From: Hydrogenophaga sp.
Lineage (GTDB): Bacteria > Pseudomonadota > Gammaproteobacteria > Burkholderiales > Burkholderiaceae_C
Assembly (NCBI GenBank): GCA_020047875.1
Contig: JAIFNE010000211.1
Location: 1-8,349 of the forward strand
Reading direction: 5' to 3'
Length of the DNA: 8,349 nucleotides
Shown here: one piece after another, positions 6,360-8,349 of the stretch
Layout: each line of letters starts with the position of its first letter
Position numbering within the stretch: the first letter of the stretch is position 1
Made by a program: the position numbers and the translations under genes
The notes under the pieces: model-generated
Database searches by the model: none
Told to the model about the DNA's origin: nothing
The model's input: only the letters and a program-made list of their open reading frames with translations

Positions 6360-7745
6360 ATGCCCTCCAGCCCCCGCACACTGCTGCTCTTCAATTACGA
6401 CTGGGACGCCGTCGGCCACCAACGCGCTGGCGCCGCGCAGGGCATGGCGTTTGACGAGGCGGGTTTTGACCTTTTTTCGTTTCCCAGCAACGCGCGCCTG
6501 GCCTGGTTTGACATGGAGCGTTTCGTGCGCCGCCTGGCCCGCCAGGCCAAGGCCAAGGGCTGGACGGCGGTGACATCCAACCACGAACAATTTGGCGCTC
6601 TGGCCGCCGCCGTGCTGGCCGAGCGCATGGGCTGGCCCGGCACACCCGTGGCTGCCGTACTGGCCTGCCAGCACAAGCTGCATGCGCGCCAGGTGCTGCA
6701 GCGCGTGGCGCCTGAGGCCAACCTCGACTTTGCATTGCTGGACGCCGAATACGGCGCACCCATCCCCAGCGGCATTGGCTATCCGCGATTCGTCAAACCG
6801 GTGAAGGCGGCGTTTTCGGTGCTGACTCGCACCGTGCACACCCATGCCGAGCTGCACCGCCACACCCGCTTTGGTGCCTGGGAACTGTGGGTGATTCGCC
6901 GTTTGGTTGAGCCGTTTGAACGCATGGCGCAGCAGCGCCTGGGCCCGGGGCTGCCCAGCGCCCACCGCATGCTGCTGGAGGCGCCGGTACAAGCCGATCA
7001 GTTCAACCTGGACGGCTATGTTTTTGGTGGCGATGTGCACGCCATTGGCGTGGTGGACGCGGTGATGTACCCCGACACCCAGGCCTTCATGCGATTTGAA
7101 CTGCCCAGCAAACTGCCGGCCAGCGTACAGGCCCGCGCGCTCGACGTGGCACGCCGCTTTCTGCAAGCGGTGGGTTTTACCCATGGCCTGTTCAACATGG
7201 AATTCTTCTTTGATGCCGCCACCGACCGGCTCACTGTGATCGAGTTCAACCCGCGCATGGCGGCACAGTTTTCAGACCTCTACCTGCGAACTCAGGGGCT
7301 GGACTTGCACGCCGTGTCGCTGGCGCTGGCCCACGGACAAGACCCCGCCAGTGTGCCGCGTACTGCGCCCACGGCGGCTGTCGCCGCCAGCTTCGTCTAC
7401 CGCGTGTTCGACGCGCAACAGCCCGTGACCATGCCCGATGCGCAGCGCCAGCAGGCCCTGGCCCTGGCCTTTCCAGACGCGCTGTTGTTTGCCTACCCCA
7501 AGCCGCGCGGCTCCATGGCACGCGACTTCAAATGGCTGGGCAGTTACCGCTACGGCATCTTGCACCTGAGCGGACGCGACCAGACCGACCTGCATCGACG
7601 CTGCAAGCTGGCGAGCGAGCGGCTCGGCTGGCCCGCGCCTTACCGGGAACCTGCGCTTGCCCCGTCGGCTCTGACCGCGATCACGACACCTGCCGAATTG
7701 CCCCAACCACTGCCCATTTTGTCCAACCCCGATACATCCCCATGA
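6360..7745 (+). CDS. ATP-grasp domain protein, putative carboxylate-amine (or thiol) ligase
   Basis: This 461-residue cytoplasmic protein has the ATP-grasp order: an N-terminal domain (about 1-100), CQHKLHARQVL with K106 as the first nucleotide-binding lysine, FVKPVKAAFS with K146 as the second, LLEAPV near 205-210 as the adenine hinge, and the metal-binding face with E281 (NMEFFF) and E295/N297/R299 (VIEFNPRMA). Such enzymes form an acyl-phosphate with ATP and couple it to an amine or thiol. The substrates cannot be told, and the roughly 160 residues after the core (about 300-461) match nothing I recognise. The ATG at 6360 was chosen; an in-frame GTG at 6333 would add nine residues and could be leaderless if TAAACT at 6319-6324 is the -10. 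Neither start has a clear Shine-Dalgarno. The stop overlaps the next start (ATGA). Confidence 0.85.
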   Translation: MPSSPRTLLLFNYDWDAVGHQRAGAAQGMAFDEAGFDLFSFPSNARLAWFDMERFVRRLARQAKAKGWTAVTSNHEQFGALAAAVLAERMGWPGTPVAAVLACQHKLHARQVLQRVAPEANLDFALLDAEYGAPIPSGIGYPRFVKPVKAAFSVLTRTVHTHAELHRHTRFGAWELWVIRRLVEPFERMAQQRLGPGLPSAHRMLLEAPVQADQFNLDGYVFGGDVHAIGVVDAVMYPDTQAFMRFELPSKLPASVQARALDVARRFLQAVGFTHGLFNMEFFFDAATDRLTVIEFNPRMAAQFSDLYLRTQGLDLHAVSLALAHGQDPASVPRTAPTAAVAASFVYRVFDAQQPVTMPDAQRQQALALAFPDALLFAYPKPRGSMARDFKWLGSYRYGILHLSGRDQTDLHRRCKLASERLGWPAPYREPALAPSALTAITTPAELPQPLPILSNPDTSP

Positions 7746-8349
7746 AGATCTTTGCTTTCACCCATCTGCAACGCCCGCTCGCGGTCATCGCGCTTTCGCT
7801 CGGCTTGCTGTCGCTCGCTGGCTGCAGCGCGATGTTGGCCCAAAACCCATCGTCTGCGCTCAAACCGGTCAACGCGGTTGAGATGCCACCCGATGCAAGC
7901 GTCATGCTCAAGGGCGCCGACGTGGTGGCCTACTTCACCCAAAACGCCTTTGTGCAGGGCAACCCTGCATTCAAAAGCAGCCACGAGGGTGTGAGTTTTT
8001 ATTTCGCCAGCGCCCAACACAAGGCTGCGTTTGACCAAGCCCCTGCGCGATACCTGCCGCAATACGGCGGCTATTGCGCCAACGGCCTGGTCTACGGCAT
8101 TCCGTGGGGTGGCAATGCCGACAGCTGGAAGCTGATCGACGGCAAGCTCTACATTTTTGGCGGCCAGGGCAGCAAAGACGGCTTCGAGCTGGATCAAAAA
8201 GCCAACCTCGCGCTGGCTGAAAAATACTGGAACGAGGAAGTCAAGGGCAACAACAGCTTTGTGCAGCGCGCCAAGCGCATGGTGCTGCGCGTGCCGCATT
8301 ACAAGAACGGGGAAGAGCTGGCCAAAGCGGTGGCCGAAGCCAGGGCGCG
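7742..8349 (+). CDS. YHS-domain lipoprotein, 3' end outside window
   Basis: At least 202 residues are visible and the frame is open to the window edge. The N-terminus is a lipoprotein signal: hydrophobic VIALSLGLLSLAGC with lipobox LAGC and acylated cysteine C28, so the mature protein should be anchored in the outer or inner membrane facing the periplasm. A YHS domain follows (about 58-165), with GADVVAYF (58-65), FYFASAQHKAAF (86-97) and YLPQYGGYCANG (104-115, single cysteine C112), then IDGKLYIFGG. YHS domains occur in metal-related and redox proteins; this subgroup has no settled function. The remaining C-terminal part (about 165-202) is charged and unassigned. The start lies inside the upstream stop (ATGA, 7742-7745) with no Shine-Dalgarno, so production is probably coupled to the ATP-grasp protein. 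Confidence 0.88.
   Translation, partial: MKIFAFTHLQRPLAVIALSLGLLSLAGCSAMLAQNPSSALKPVNAVEMPPDASVMLKGADVVAYFTQNAFVQGNPAFKSSHEGVSFYFASAQHKAAFDQAPARYLPQYGGYCANGLVYGIPWGGNADSWKLIDGKLYIFGGQGSKDGFELDQKANLALAEKYWNEEVKGNNSFVQRAKRMVLRVPHYKNGEELAKAVAEARA

Overview
The window is a GC-rich, densely coding chromosomal segment. Codon use (GC-rich third positions) and protein types fit a betaproteobacterium of the Burkholderiales, probably Comamonadaceae-like. The genus is inference from general family resemblance, not from a search. No rRNA, tRNA, CRISPR array, insertion sequence or phage gene was seen.

Layout, left to right. (1) Positions 1-1368, plus strand: the end of an ABC-transporter operon. It holds the last 40 codons of a membrane permease, an ATPase of the YnjD type (ATGA overlap with the permease) and a CDP-alcohol phosphatidyltransferase of the YnjF type (8-bp overlap with the ATPase). 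This matches the ynjC-ynjD-ynjF order known from enterobacteria, without ynjE. (2) Positions 1605-3188, plus strand: a periplasmic peptide/nickel-type (SBP_bac_5) solute-binding protein with a signal peptide and no permease or ATPase genes beside it, followed by a 14-bp stem-loop. (3) Positions 3230-3600: a non-coding, dyad-rich gap with a large interrupted palindrome around an AT-rich core. (4) Positions 3601-4146, plus strand: an RluE-type 23S rRNA pseudouridine synthase. It converges on (5) 4154-5557, minus strand: a NorM/MATE multidrug exporter that keeps all three acidic cation-site residues. A strong intrinsic terminator facing the same way ends 8 bases before its proposed GTG start, which suggests an attenuated leader RNA. 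(6) Positions 5724-6359: about 630 bases without a convincing gene, holding a perfect 17-bp palindrome and an uninterrupted (AC)15 tract. (7) Positions 6360-8349, plus strand: an ATP-grasp ligase-like protein overlapping by ATGA with a YHS-domain lipoprotein that runs off the window.

Most of the window is housekeeping or transport. The places most worth a second look are the leader and terminator in front of the MATE gene, the (AC)15 tract upstream of the ATP-grasp/YHS pair (a possible length-variable switch), the ATP-grasp/YHS pair itself, and the 53-bp dyad at 3312-3364. No complete, clearly novel multi-gene system is proven by the sequence alone.
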